A DNA stretch of 28,626 nucleotides from a virus. The position numbers and the translations under genes were made by a program. The DNA lies in the IMG/VR virus record IMGVR_UViG_3300025879_000074, positions 1-28,626 of that record; one strand, given 5' to 3'. Under the pieces are notes generated by a model, which was given only the letters and a program-made list of their open reading frames with translations, did no database searches and was not told where the DNA came from. Positions 1-8,346 of this stretch are shown here, piece by piece. The first letter of the stretch is position 1, and each line of letters begins with the position of its first letter.

Positions 1-580
1 TTGTAATGAACTAGATATTAAGTTAGAAGGTAGAATTGCATCTACATTTCCGGTTGTTACTATTCCTACTTCTATTATATCAGCTTGAGTAAAATGCTCA
101 TTTGCTTCAAAATTAGTAGTTTGATCATGATCTATTTGAGCAGAACTTGATACTAATGTTGGTTTGCCGGTTATGTCGTCAAATGCTACAGAATCAGCTT
201 CTACTCCGGTTAAACCAGATCCATCTCCTACAAAAGAACCGGTAAATGAACCGGTAAAAGGAGAGGTTAAATTATTAAATTGTAATGAACTAGATATTAA
301 GTTAGAAGGTAGAATTGCATCTACATTTCCGGTTGTTACTATTCCTACTTCTATTATATCAGCTTGAGTAAAATGCTCATCTGCTTCAAAATTAGTAGTT
401 TGGTCATGATCTACTTGGATAGAACTTGATACTGTATTAGAAGGTAGAATTGCATCTACATTTCCGGTAGTAACTGTTCCTACAGTTGTAATATCTTCTT
501 GCAGAAAATGCTCATCTGCTTCAAAATTAGTAGTTTGGTCATGATCTATTTGGATAGAACTTGATACTAAAGTTGGTTTA
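1..580. repeat. Direct DNA repeats inside the fibre gene (~140-bp units)
   Basis: Positions 1-101 are identical to 280-380, and similarity continues with a few substitutions to about 140/419. A third, more diverged copy lies at about 439-580. The identity runs off the left edge, so the repeat is longer than seen here. The spacing keeps the reading frame and corresponds to the repeated protein unit. A related stretch also occurs in the neighbouring fibre gene at about 1705-1770. Confidence 0.9.
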
Positions 581-720
581 TCTGCTATATTATCAAATAA
601 TACTCCTTCAATTTCAGTTCCATCTCCTATAAAAGAACCGCTAAAGAAAGAGCCGGTAAAAGAAGAACCTTTTGTGGAACCTATTACTTTTAAATTTCCA
701 ATCGTTAAAGATCTTGCCAT
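1..720 (-). CDS. Repeat-rich tail fibre protein, 3' end cut by window edge
   Basis: The frame is open from ATG at 720 to the window edge: 240 codons, no stop. The protein is low-complexity and rich in Ser, Thr and Gly. It carries GSFTGSF/GDGSGLTGV linkers (about residues 21-40 and 155-173) and three copies of a roughly 45-residue unit containing DHDQTTNFEA and GNVDAILPSN (about 53-96, 98-141 and 192-235). Such repeats are typical of trimeric beta-rich fibres in marine T4-like phages, so a host-recognition or fibre-shaft role at the virion surface is inferred. It is the most promoter-distal gene of the fibre block and starts 17 bases after the stop of the 428-residue fibre gene, with which it shares the KPTL[IV]SSS and SPFTGSFTGSF cassettes. 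The family assignment rests on repeat style, not on a catalytic motif. Confidence 0.8.
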   Translation of the reverse strand, partial: MARSLTIGNLKVIGSTKGSSFTGSFFSGSFIGDGTEIEGVLFDNIADKPTLVSSSIQIDHDQTTNFEADEHFLQEDITTVGTVTTGNVDAILPSNTVSSSIQVDHDQTTNFEADEHFTQADIIEVGIVTTGNVDAILPSNLISSSLQFNNLTSPFTGSFTGSFVGDGSGLTGVEADSVAFDDITGKPTLVSSSAQIDHDQTTNFEANEHFTQADIIEVGIVTTGNVDAILPSNLISSSLQ

Positions 721-737
721 ATTTTAATTTTTATTTT

Positions 738-2024
738 TTATACTATTCTTACGACTATTAAATCATAGTACCTATACATCCCATAAAGAGGTACACCTGC
801 TGCTGCAGCTTCTGCGTCATCTTCGTAACTATTCTCAAAAACTGTACTGGTTATTGGTCCGTCAACTACCAGACTACCTGATATATTTAGACTTCCAGAT
901 AATTCTAGTGATCCTGTTATGTTTAGAGAACCGGTAGCTTCTAATGCTTGTGTGGTATTGGAACCGGCATTAACTGTTATACCGCCTGTCACATCTACAT
1001 CACCGTCCATTCTTAACTCTCCTGTCATATCTATATAACCAAAGGAATCAATAGATATACGCTCTGTTGGAGTACTGGGATCTGTAGTTGTAAAGATACT
1101 AAATTTTCCACCAATACCGCCTGAGGAGTATTCAGTAGCTCTAATGCTTGCTAATTCTATATTAGTATCATTTCCACCATAAAATCCTATTTTACTGGAA
1201 AGAGTATTAGGTGATATAACTGTTGATTCTACTTTTATTTCAGGTGTATCTCCTTTCAAATGTAGTATAGAATCAGGATCAGTTTCTCCGATACCTACTT
1301 TTTCAGATACTATTACACTACCTGTCACATCTAAACTACCAGTTATTTCGGCAGAATTAGGTTTTAAGAACATAATTGGATTTGCCCCTGCAGTACCGAA
1401 TTTCAAACCTTCCCCTGAGTAGTTATATATAAATCCAAAGCCGTCACCATCATCGTCCCATCCAAACTCTACTTTAGAAGCACCATCTTGACTAATATTA
1501 AAGGCTGGATCTCCGCTTGTTATACTAGAGTTTTTATCAATTATAATCCTATCTGCATTATTGAATCTAGTTAGTACAGTTCCACTACCATTTATAGTAC
1601 TTGATATAGATGAAGAGATTATAGTAGTACTATCTTCCCATATAGGTAGGTAGTTAGTCGAACCTGTTCCGTGAACTACTCCAGTTAAATTAGTACCATC
1701 TCCTGTAAAAGAACCAGTAAATGAACCGGTGAAAGGAGATGTTAAATCGTTAAATTGTAAAGAACTGGATATTAAAGTTGGCTTATCGGTTATATCTTCA
1801 AATGCAACAGAATCGGCTTGATCTGCTTTTAAAGCATGTGATGAGGATACTTCAAAAGTAATCTCATGTGATGCAGAGACTGCAAAATGTGCATATGATG
1901 AAGTAGTAGCATAAGAAGAGCTTACAACTCCTGTAACATTGGAACCGTCCCCGTAAAATCCTTCAGAAGCAGTAACGCTTCCTGTGATTATGAGAGTATT
2001 ATTAAAAATTTGTTGATTAGCCAT
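738..2024 (-). CDS. Tail fibre protein with collagen-like spacer and GSF/GDG repeats
   Basis: A 428-residue Ser/Thr/Gly-rich protein. It has an N-terminal ITGSVTASEGFYGDGSNVTGV segment, a Ser-rich stretch (residues about 34-65), the KPTLISSSLQF and SPFTGSFTGSF cassette shared with the next fibre gene, a VGIGETDPDSILHLKG element of the GIGTxxPxxKLxVxG type, and several TGSL/SGSL shaft repeats near residues 355-390. The C-terminus (DAEAAAAGVPLYGMYR) resembles the terminal motif of many marine-phage fibre proteins. Inferred role: distal or side tail fibre in receptor contact. No S74 chaperone or enzyme domain is visible. The start lies 12 bases beyond the stop of the 790-residue gene, and the minus-strand octamer TATAAATA falls across that stop at 2034-2041, which may be chance. 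Confidence 0.85.
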   Translation of the reverse strand: MANQQIFNNTLIITGSVTASEGFYGDGSNVTGVVSSSYATTSSYAHFAVSASHEITFEVSSSHALKADQADSVAFEDITDKPTLISSSLQFNDLTSPFTGSFTGSFTGDGTNLTGVVHGTGSTNYLPIWEDSTTIISSSISSTINGSGTVLTRFNNADRIIIDKNSSITSGDPAFNISQDGASKVEFGWDDDGDGFGFIYNYSGEGLKFGTAGANPIMFLKPNSAEITGSLDVTGSVIVSEKVGIGETDPDSILHLKGDTPEIKVESTVISPNTLSSKIGFYGGNDTNIELASIRATEYSSGGIGGKFSIFTTTDPSTPTERISIDSFGYIDMTGELRMDGDVDVTGGITVNAGSNTTQALEATGSLNITGSLELSGSLNISGSLVVDGPITSTVFENSYEDDAEAAAAGVPLYGMYRYYDLIVVRIV

Positions 2025-2036
2025 GTTCTATTTTAT

Positions 2037-4409
2037 TTATACTTGTCTTTTGAAAGCAGTTATTAACATATTAACATCATATGTACCTATTGATGCATCT
2101 AACTTCAATACAGCTTCCGTAGTTGAAGAAGCATCTATAGAAAAGGATGTAGTATTAATTGCAAAATCTGGGAAGGTATATGTGTCATTAATTGTAGAGT
2201 TACCTGCTTGATCCCATCCCCCAAATAATGTTCCTACTTTTTTCTCTGATTCATTTGTGTTTGAAAGTGAATAATCAACTTTTATACCTGTATATCCTGT
2301 AGAACTATCTATAGGAAATGTATATAAATCGTGATTTCCTACTAGACTAGAAGAATGAAAGTGTATTAATTCTACCCCCGGTAAACCTGGATATCCTTCA
2401 GATGCTATTGTTACTGATCCTACTGCATCTATTGCTCCTGATACTATTAAGGAACCAGTTATTTCTGCATCACCATCTCTTGTTCCATCCCATTCTGTCT
2501 CTATTCCTGTTAATCCACTTCCGTCTCCTACAAATGACCCGGAGAAAATTGAACCGGATATTTCTAAGGTATCGGTAAAATCTACTATCGCTGATGAACC
2601 AGAAACCGTAAAAGAACCGGTTATTTCTGCATCACCATCTCGAGTACCATCCCATTCAACTCCTGTTAAATTAGCTCCATTACCGTGAAAGGAACCTGAA
2701 AATGCAGAAGCGGAAACCTCATTATATACCGTTACTTGACCGGTTGAAAAATCACCATATATTAAAGGTGTGTCAGAGATTGCGTTATTAATGTATAGTT
2801 TATTGTCTATATTAGAAGTAAAATTAGTAGGACCTGCAAGATATCCTAAAAATACGTTATTTGAACCTTTAACATTATACCCTGCATAAGCTCCTATTGC
2901 AGTATTTCCATTATCATCCTGATTCAAGGAATATAGTGTAGTAGTTCCTACAGATGTATTATAATTACCGGTAGTGGTTGATCTAAGTGAGCGATAACCT
3001 ATTGAAGTATTGTGTATACCGGAAGTGATTGCGTTTTGACTTATTGAACCTATAGCAGTATTATGCTTACCGTTACCTGTTCCTCCTAATGTACCGGTAC
3101 CTAGGGCTGCGTTATGACATCCACTATTGTTTCTACCTGCTAGGTATCCTACTAAGGTTGAACAATTTCCTGATAATTGACCTGAGTAGTTTCCTATAGT
3201 TACTAGGTTACGTCCTGTTGCTTGATTGGCGGCATTAATTCCTATAGCTATTCCGTTAAGAGCATTTGTTGAATCAGCATTAGATAACGAACCTTCTCCA
3301 ATTCCTAAAGAAGTAGAATTTAAATTATGTATTTTAATATTCTCATCTACGATTGTAACCCCTTTCAAATCTATAGTTGGATCTGATCCTGATACTATAA
3401 ATGAACCTGTTATTTCCGCATCACCATCTCTTGTTCCATCCCATTCAGATTCTACACTAAGTCCTGTTAACCCAGACCCGTCTCCTACGAACGACCCAGA
3501 GAAGATTGAACCTGATATAGAGTTTACGTTTGTGAAGTCAACTTTTACAGATGAACCGGAAACTGTAAAAGAACCGGTAATTTCTGCATCACCATCTCTT
3601 GTTCCATCCCATTCCTGGGTTACTGTTAAACCTGTTAATTCGGATCCATCACCTTTAAATGAACCGGTAAATGAATTTGCTGTTACTCCTCCTTCTATAT
3701 TTATTTCACCTGTAGAAAAATCTCCTAATATTAAAGGAGTATCTGATGCTTGATTATTTATGTAAAGTTTATTAGACTCTGCTGTTGAACTAGCAGGTCC
3801 TGCACCATTACCCAAATGTACATTACCTGACCCACCTGTTAGGTTTATTCCTGAATTTGCACCTATTGATACGTTTGAATCCCCGTTACTTAGTGTTAGA
3901 AGTGAATTAGAACCTAAAGCAACTGTATCACTTGAATTTAAAGCATTCTTCAAAGAACCGTAACCTAAAGATGTATTATTATCTCCTGTTAAGTTCTTAC
4001 TAGTCTGGTAACCTATTCCTGTATTTTGTGTAGCCCCGGATATACTATCTCCTGCTTCTGATCCTATTAGTACGTTATTATCACCATCATCTTGACTAAT
4101 TCTACCTGTAATACCTACAACGGATCCATCAAAAGTGAAGTTACCTTCTCCTTGTACTAGACCTGATGTACCGGTAGCAGTAACTATTCTATTGTTAATA
4201 TTATCCTGTATGGTAAGTCCTCCTGTTCCTCCGTTTAACGGTACAGTGTAATAGTCTGTAGCAATATCAGTATCGAAGTGAAGCCTTAGAGTATCGCCAC
4301 CGTCGTGTATAGAACTAGAGTGAATAACTGATCTAAAATTGTTATCCATCTCTGTATGTGTCAAAGATGTTCCTTTCTCTAGTCTATATGTTAATCCAGG
4401 TATTGCCAT
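2037..4409 (-). CDS. Large fibre/adhesin protein with YadA-like head repeats
   Basis: A 790-residue protein. Residues 8-45 form an N-terminal module (EKGTSLTHTEMDNNF, then HSSSIHDGGDTLRLHF) also found at the start of the collar protein next door, so it probably attaches the fibre to the virion. Two blocks of N-T-[AS]-[IL]-G repeats (about 110-205 and 385-525) resemble the left-handed beta-roll repeats of trimeric autotransporter heads. Each block is followed by a NKLYINN..SDTPLI..GDFSTG cassette (about 213-234 and 536-557). Four EWDGTRDGDAEITGS units punctuate the shaft. The C-terminus (about 690-790) is non-repetitive and may be the receptor-binding tip. The TATTTATA motif lies 13 bases before its ATG. 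Role as a surface fibre is inferred from architecture and neighbours. Confidence 0.88.
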   Translation of the reverse strand: MAIPGLTYRLEKGTSLTHTEMDNNFRSVIHSSSIHDGGDTLRLHFDTDIATDYYTVPLNGGTGGLTIQDNINNRIVTATGTSGLVQGEGNFTFDGSVVGITGRISQDDGDNNVLIGSEAGDSISGATQNTGIGYQTSKNLTGDNNTSLGYGSLKNALNSSDTVALGSNSLLTLSNGDSNVSIGANSGINLTGGSGNVHLGNGAGPASSTAESNKLYINNQASDTPLILGDFSTGEINIEGGVTANSFTGSFKGDGSELTGLTVTQEWDGTRDGDAEITGSFTVSGSSVKVDFTNVNSISGSIFSGSFVGDGSGLTGLSVESEWDGTRDGDAEITGSFIVSGSDPTIDLKGVTIVDENIKIHNLNSTSLGIGEGSLSNADSTNALNGIAIGINAANQATGRNLVTIGNYSGQLSGNCSTLVGYLAGRNNSGCHNAALGTGTLGGTGNGKHNTAIGSISQNAITSGIHNTSIGYRSLRSTTTGNYNTSVGTTTLYSLNQDDNGNTAIGAYAGYNVKGSNNVFLGYLAGPTNFTSNIDNKLYINNAISDTPLIYGDFSTGQVTVYNEVSASAFSGSFHGNGANLTGVEWDGTRDGDAEITGSFTVSGSSAIVDFTDTLEISGSIFSGSFVGDGSGLTGIETEWDGTRDGDAEITGSLIVSGAIDAVGSVTIASEGYPGLPGVELIHFHSSSLVGNHDLYTFPIDSSTGYTGIKVDYSLSNTNESEKKVGTLFGGWDQAGNSTINDTYTFPDFAINTTSFSIDASSTTEAVLKLDASIGTYDVNMLITAFKRQV
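2458..3618. repeat. Four EWDGTRDGDAEITGS cassettes in the 790-residue fibre gene
   Basis: About 35-40 bases recur four times, near 2458-2496, 2620-2658, 3408-3447 and 3577-3616, with only a few substitutions between copies. They encode EWDGTRDGDAEITGS and are usually preceded by a SGSFVGDGSGLTG segment. The pairs at 2458/2620 and 3408/3577 look like two copies of one larger module. These are in-frame coding repeats, not intergenic elements. Confidence 0.85.
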
Positions 4410-4422
4410 TGTATGTCTTTGT

Positions 4423-4430
4423 TATAAATA
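4423..4430 (-). promoter_or_regulatory. Candidate late promoter octamer TATTTATA
   Basis: TATTTATA on the minus strand, in the 34-base gap before the 790-residue fibre gene, 13 bases from its ATG. The same octamer recurs in the gaps before three other late genes. It is the reverse complement of the T4 late -10 box. The promoter role is inferred. Confidence 0.5.
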
Positions 4431-4443
4431 TCTGATTTTATTC

Positions 4444-6147
4444 TTATGCTCCTACATATATTATAAATGCTAGAGCGTAGTATGGTGGTAGGTTTTTATT
4501 ATCTCCATCTACACCTGTACTGTTTGTAGTAAAAGTGTGGTTGTGGTTTGCTGATTCAGTTGATGTTTTACCTAATGTAGCTGCTCCTGTACTACCATGT
4601 ATCCTGTATCCAGCATTTCCTCCTGTACTGTGTGCTAGTGTAGGGTAGTTGTTATTTGATAGTGTCTGGTTATTTGATTCTCCGAAAGTTTTGTGACTGT
4701 GGGATGCGTTAGAGCTGGCGGTAGTTCCTCCATGTGTATGTGAAACTACAACTGCATCTTTTGAACCTCCAGTTATTTTAGCTGTACCCTCTATAGTTGT
4801 TTTAGCTGCTCCTCCATTATCTGCATTTGCACCTACTATAAACTTGTTTCTCAAATCTGGTGCTGTTATTCCATTATATGTTTCACCATCACATAGTTCC
4901 CAACCTGCAGGCTTATTTGCAATTGTACCAGACCACATTATAATTCCTCCTATAGGTACTGGTGCTGCTGCTATTTTTTGAAATAAACCAGTTGAAGTAG
5001 CAACTACTGCACTTGTTGAATCTGATGCACCGTCGTCTAGTGTACCAACTTTAAGTGTTTCTGAAGTTTCTATATGTCCTTCTACTGTTAATCCTACATC
5101 AGAAGGAAAATTAGTATTAATACCTACCTTACCGCTTGCTTGTGCACTAAATATTACTTCGGAGTTTGTATGTTCTCCTGCAAATGAATTAATAATATTA
5201 AATCCTTCATTTTTATTTTGACTATCGGTGTTAATAGCTACTACTATGTTACCTCCATTAGTCTGTGTTGGAGATGATATGAATAATCCTCTAGGTTCTG
5301 AATTGTTAGGTATCAGGTCTCTTTTTCCATCTCCGTTTTCTGAGCTGTATATACTGAATGGTAATGGGGATAGAAAAGATTGTAGTTTGTCGTCCCCTGA
5401 TGGTGAGATTCCTATTCCTTCTTCCCCTACTAAACTTAACTGTCTGTTTGGTATTTTAGTTCCAATACCTACTCTAGATATACCTTCACTAGTTCTTGTG
5501 AATGTAGCTGCTACAATATTATCTGCGTTGTCATATCTACTGTTTGGGGGGTCTGAAGGATTGATTTTTGCTGTTCCTATTCCAATATGCACTTTTCCAA
5601 ATCCTTCATCTTTCGGGAAGTTGTTTGTAAAATATAGGTCGTTAGTAGTACTATCCACTCTTCCTATCTGCCCTATATAGGTACTACTTTCGTAGAAATT
5701 TATACTAGCGTGTCTGGTATGTGCTTCATTAAAAGGATTATTACTACCTTTAAGGTTTATAGAAGCTCCACCGGATCCTTCTCCATGTATATCTAATTTT
5801 TCCTCAGGGGTACCTGTTCCGATACCCAAGAATTTTTGTGCTCTATCAAATTTAAAAGAACCAAGAGCATCGAATTGGCCATCGGTATTAAATTGTATAT
5901 CTCCTGTATTTCCTGCTGCAGTTGCTGTTAAGCTATCTGTATTAAGAGCGGGTAGGTTTATTTCCTGATACCTGTTAGGACCGTAGTCTTCTGTAGCAGT
6001 ATCCAAGTTCTCACTCCCTGTATAGTGTAGTCTTAGTCTTGTATTATCATTATGAAGTGAACTTGAATAGAAGAACTGTGATTGGTTCCTGTCCATTTCA
6101 TCGTAAGATAAAGCCTTTCCTTTGTTTGTTCTAAGAATTATACTCAT
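4444..6147 (-). CDS. Short tail fibre/collar-domain protein, gp12-like
   Basis: A 567-residue protein. Residues 5-41 repeat the N-terminal attachment-like module of the 790-residue fibre protein (KGKALSYDEMDRN, SSSLHNDNTRLRLHY). The middle carries GIGTxxPxxKL elements (about 108-120 and 227-238). Residues 397-440 (VPIGGIIMWSG, PAGWELCDG, PDLRNKFIVGA) are a clear phage tail collar domain (Pfam Tail Collar type). Three His-x-His pairs follow (H470/H472, H483/H485, H535/H537), like the metal-binding His motifs in the T4 gp12 receptor tip. The C-terminal LPPYYALAFIIYVGA is typical for the family. Inferred role: trimeric short tail fibre or adhesin binding the cell surface. It follows the two paralogous virion genes, with a TATTTATA motif 46 bases before the start. 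Confidence 0.88.
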   Translation of the reverse strand: MSIILRTNKGKALSYDEMDRNQSQFFYSSSLHNDNTRLRLHYTGSENLDTATEDYGPNRYQEINLPALNTDSLTATAAGNTGDIQFNTDGQFDALGSFKFDRAQKFLGIGTGTPEEKLDIHGEGSGGASINLKGSNNPFNEAHTRHASINFYESSTYIGQIGRVDSTTNDLYFTNNFPKDEGFGKVHIGIGTAKINPSDPPNSRYDNADNIVAATFTRTSEGISRVGIGTKIPNRQLSLVGEEGIGISPSGDDKLQSFLSPLPFSIYSSENGDGKRDLIPNNSEPRGLFISSPTQTNGGNIVVAINTDSQNKNEGFNIINSFAGEHTNSEVIFSAQASGKVGINTNFPSDVGLTVEGHIETSETLKVGTLDDGASDSTSAVVATSTGLFQKIAAAPVPIGGIIMWSGTIANKPAGWELCDGETYNGITAPDLRNKFIVGANADNGGAAKTTIEGTAKITGGSKDAVVVSHTHGGTTASSNASHSHKTFGESNNQTLSNNNYPTLAHSTGGNAGYRIHGSTGAATLGKTSTESANHNHTFTTNSTGVDGDNKNLPPYYALAFIIYVGA

Positions 6148-6193
6148 TTTTTTAATCTTTTATGGTCGTAGATACTACCCTACTAAATACTTA

Positions 6194-6201
6194 TATAAAT
6201 A
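6194..6201 (-). promoter_or_regulatory. Candidate late promoter octamer TATTTATA
   Basis: TATTTATA on the minus strand at the very end of the upstream gene (its stop begins at 6204), 46 bases before the collar-protein ATG. It is one of four exact copies in late gaps. The longer distance would leave a leader of about 40 bases. Confidence 0.45.
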
Positions 6202-7326
6202 TTAACCTAATCTGTTTACTCCAAAATTCATATCCAGCTTAGTGACTATAACTGTATCGGTTTCTGCTGATTTAGGAAGTGGTTGTCCTAGCTTACCTAC
6301 AGCTACTAATTCATTAGCATCATTATATAGACCTACTGTTGTAATATATGGTTGAAAAGTTGATCCAGAAACATTATTTGCTATCTGTCCATCTGCTGTT
6401 TTTAAAGCTGTCTTATTTAAAGTGTGGTTAAATTCTCCGGTCTTAATCCTACAGTGGTAATTATGCGTGTATATTGGTAGATTTGATTTCCATCTTAATA
6501 TAGCGTCAAAGTATACATTATAATACACTGCTATTTTTTCATCTGTTATAATAATTTGTCCGTGTGGATAAATTACATTACCTACATAGACTCTAGGAGA
6601 TGAGTATTTAAAATATAATCTTCCTTCTCCATCGTCTACTATTTCATTACAACTTTTAGGTACTGTAGTTGTATCTAAATATTCACCTCCTCCTTCTGAG
6701 GTTTCATTCACGTATGTTGATTCATCTTGTATGTAGTCTGGATCGTTAAGTGTGCAGTTATCAGCAGATGTTTCAAATAGAAAATCTGTGTTTTCTATAT
6801 ATAGATTATTTTCTATATCAAATGAATCCTCACCTGTTTCTGTTGCATAACTATCTAGTACATAGTTATCATAACTACCATCTTGTGGATCGCTTCCATA
6901 CTTTAAATCAGGTAGAATAGAAATAGATTTAGGTTCTATATGAGTTCCGTAAACTTCTTTTGGCAAAGAAAAAATAGCTACTCTAGAATTTAACTGTCTA
7001 GAACCGCTAACTTCGTAAGATGATTGTAGGTAATTCTCATAAGAAGAAGATGTAGTTAATTCTGAGTTGTTGAATTGACTGTAGTATAGGTGGTGGTTGC
7101 TTTCAAAAACTAACCTCTTATTAAAAGTAGTGCTTCCAGAATTGGCTATATTTCCTCCGTATGTATTATCGGAGGAATCAGGTATATATGCTCCTGAACC
7201 TGATAGTCCAAATATATTCTGTATACCAAGATCTGTATATTGACTACCGCTAGCTATCCATGATTTACGGGCGGAATAAGTCGATATATATGCATCCTGT
7301 TGATTTAGTTTTTTGTAAGCACTCAT
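6202..7326 (-). CDS. Conserved phage virion protein, paralogue of the next gene upstream
   Basis: A 374-residue protein. Its last 90 residues match those of the 336-residue upstream gene: a [RK]-x-x-EFN segment, then YITTVGLYND, then VGKLGQPLPK and a final V-I-V-T-K-L-D strand. This C-terminal module is, to my recollection, common in structural proteins of T4-like marine phages. The N-terminal two thirds differ between the two proteins. No enzymatic motif is visible. Four bases separate it from the upstream gene, which suggests cotranscription and joint assembly in the tail or baseplate-fibre connection. The exact role is unknown. Confidence 0.75.
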   Translation of the reverse strand: MSAYKKLNQQDAYISTYSARKSWIASGSQYTDLGIQNIFGLSGSGAYIPDSSDNTYGGNIANSGSTTFNKRLVFESNHHLYYSQFNNSELTTSSSYENYLQSSYEVSGSRQLNSRVAIFSLPKEVYGTHIEPKSISILPDLKYGSDPQDGSYDNYVLDSYATETGEDSFDIENNLYIENTDFLFETSADNCTLNDPDYIQDESTYVNETSEGGGEYLDTTTVPKSCNEIVDDGEGRLYFKYSSPRVYVGNVIYPHGQIIITDEKIAVYYNVYFDAILRWKSNLPIYTHNYHCRIKTGEFNHTLNKTALKTADGQIANNVSGSTFQPYITTVGLYNDANELVAVGKLGQPLPKSAETDTVIVTKLDMNFGVNRLG

Positions 7327-7329
7327 TCA

Positions 7330-8340
7330 TTAATAATCTAGTTTGATTCTTACTAAAGCCTCTTTTGTAAAGTCTTTAAGAAGTGGTCTAGATAGTTTAG
7401 CTACCCCTAATAGATCGTTATTGTCGTTATATAATCCTACTGTTGTAATATATGCTTGAGGAGTATTGATCATTACATCGTGACGTAGTTCTCCTGAGCT
7501 TGTTATGTTTGAAGGATTGGTTGAGTAGTTAAATTCACTATTTCGAACTCTTACAAATACGTAGTTAGAAGAAATAGTCTCTTCTGATTGTAGTGAACCA
7601 CTTGCTCCATTTTTAATTGCATTGTAAAACTTACCTAAATTGTTAGCAGAACCGTCTGTTGCATCATCATTACCGATATTTACACCTTCCGATGTGTCTA
7701 AATTCAGAGCAGTTCCGTTAAGGACTACTATACCAACATCTGGTAAGAATTTACCGTAGCTTCCGTGATTAGTAGTAAATCCATTACCTCCATCCCAAGA
7801 TGATCCATCTGAGCCGCTTATAATGTCATATACTCGACCTGCATCTACATAAGATACAGTAGTTAAATCGGCACTATTATCTGTTAGATGTAAAGTTCTA
7901 TTACCATTTGTTAATTTTAAGTTAAAAGAACCTGGTAGTAGTTTCTCCTTGTATCTGGCTCTATCCACACTCATTACATATATGTATTCAGATTCATATG
8001 TCCCAAAAACGAACCCTGTTTCTTCGTCTCCGAAAATTAAGTTTCTATACTGTCCGTAAATAGTTGATGATGGTGATTTAGATGATACATTCGTATTATA
8101 TGGTACAGATCCTCTACCTAATTTATCACCATAAGCGATAGCAAATTGTACGTTTGCTTGGGTTGTTGTCCCTGTTTCGTTTTCGTATATTTCGTAAAAA
8201 TAATTTCCTGTATTTGCTGCTACTTGATCTGATGATGTATGGAAGGATGTTAAGTATTTAGTATCTGTTGACCATAATGGCGCAACTACTGATTCAGCAC
8301 TTATTGAAATATCTTCTGGATCTAATCTTTTAAATGACAT
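7330..8340 (-). CDS. Conserved phage virion protein (YITTVGLYND family)
   Basis: A 336-residue protein, paralogous at its C-terminus to the following 374-residue protein: VRNSEFNYSTNPS (about 265-277), QAYITTVGLYND (about 297-308), then AKLSRPLLK and a closing V-R-I-K-L-D-Y. The shared final domain suggests that both fold around the same partner, while the diverged N-termini do different jobs. It lies between the 219-residue conserved protein and its paralogue, with gaps of 3-6 bases, inside the baseplate/fibre operon. No signal peptide or membrane segment is present. Structural assignment is from position and recollected family resemblance; a precise function cannot be given. Confidence 0.75.
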   Translation of the reverse strand: MSFKRLDPEDISISAESVVAPLWSTDTKYLTSFHTSSDQVAANTGNYFYEIYENETGTTTQANVQFAIAYGDKLGRGSVPYNTNVSSKSPSSTIYGQYRNLIFGDEETGFVFGTYESEYIYVMSVDRARYKEKLLPGSFNLKLTNGNRTLHLTDNSADLTTVSYVDAGRVYDIISGSDGSSWDGGNGFTTNHGSYGKFLPDVGIVVLNGTALNLDTSEGVNIGNDDATDGSANNLGKFYNAIKNGASGSLQSEETISSNYVFVRVRNSEFNYSTNPSNITSSGELRHDVMINTPQAYITTVGLYNDNNDLLGVAKLSRPLLKDFTKEALVRIKLDY

Positions 8341-8346
8341 ATCTTA

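Noticed and set aside
1-580. CRISPR-like regular direct repeats
   Set aside because: The units are about 140 bp, in frame and coding, with no short repeat/spacer pattern or cas genes.
2034-2041. Canonical T4 late box TATAAATA on the minus strand before the 428-residue fibre gene
   Set aside because: It spans the stop codon of the upstream gene (GTA TAA) and is the only such copy seen, so chance is likely; not listed as a promoter.
3226-3753. Plus-strand open frame of 175 codons
   Set aside because: It lies fully inside the strongly supported 790-residue fibre gene; its repeats are the antisense image of the coding repeats there.
5228-5680. Plus-strand open frame of 150 codons
   Set aside because: Antisense to the collar-protein gene, which has clear domain evidence; no promoter or leader on this strand.
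738-6147. Diversity-generating retroelement acting on fibre genes
   Set aside because: No reverse transcriptase, template repeat or adenine-biased variable repeat is visible in the window.
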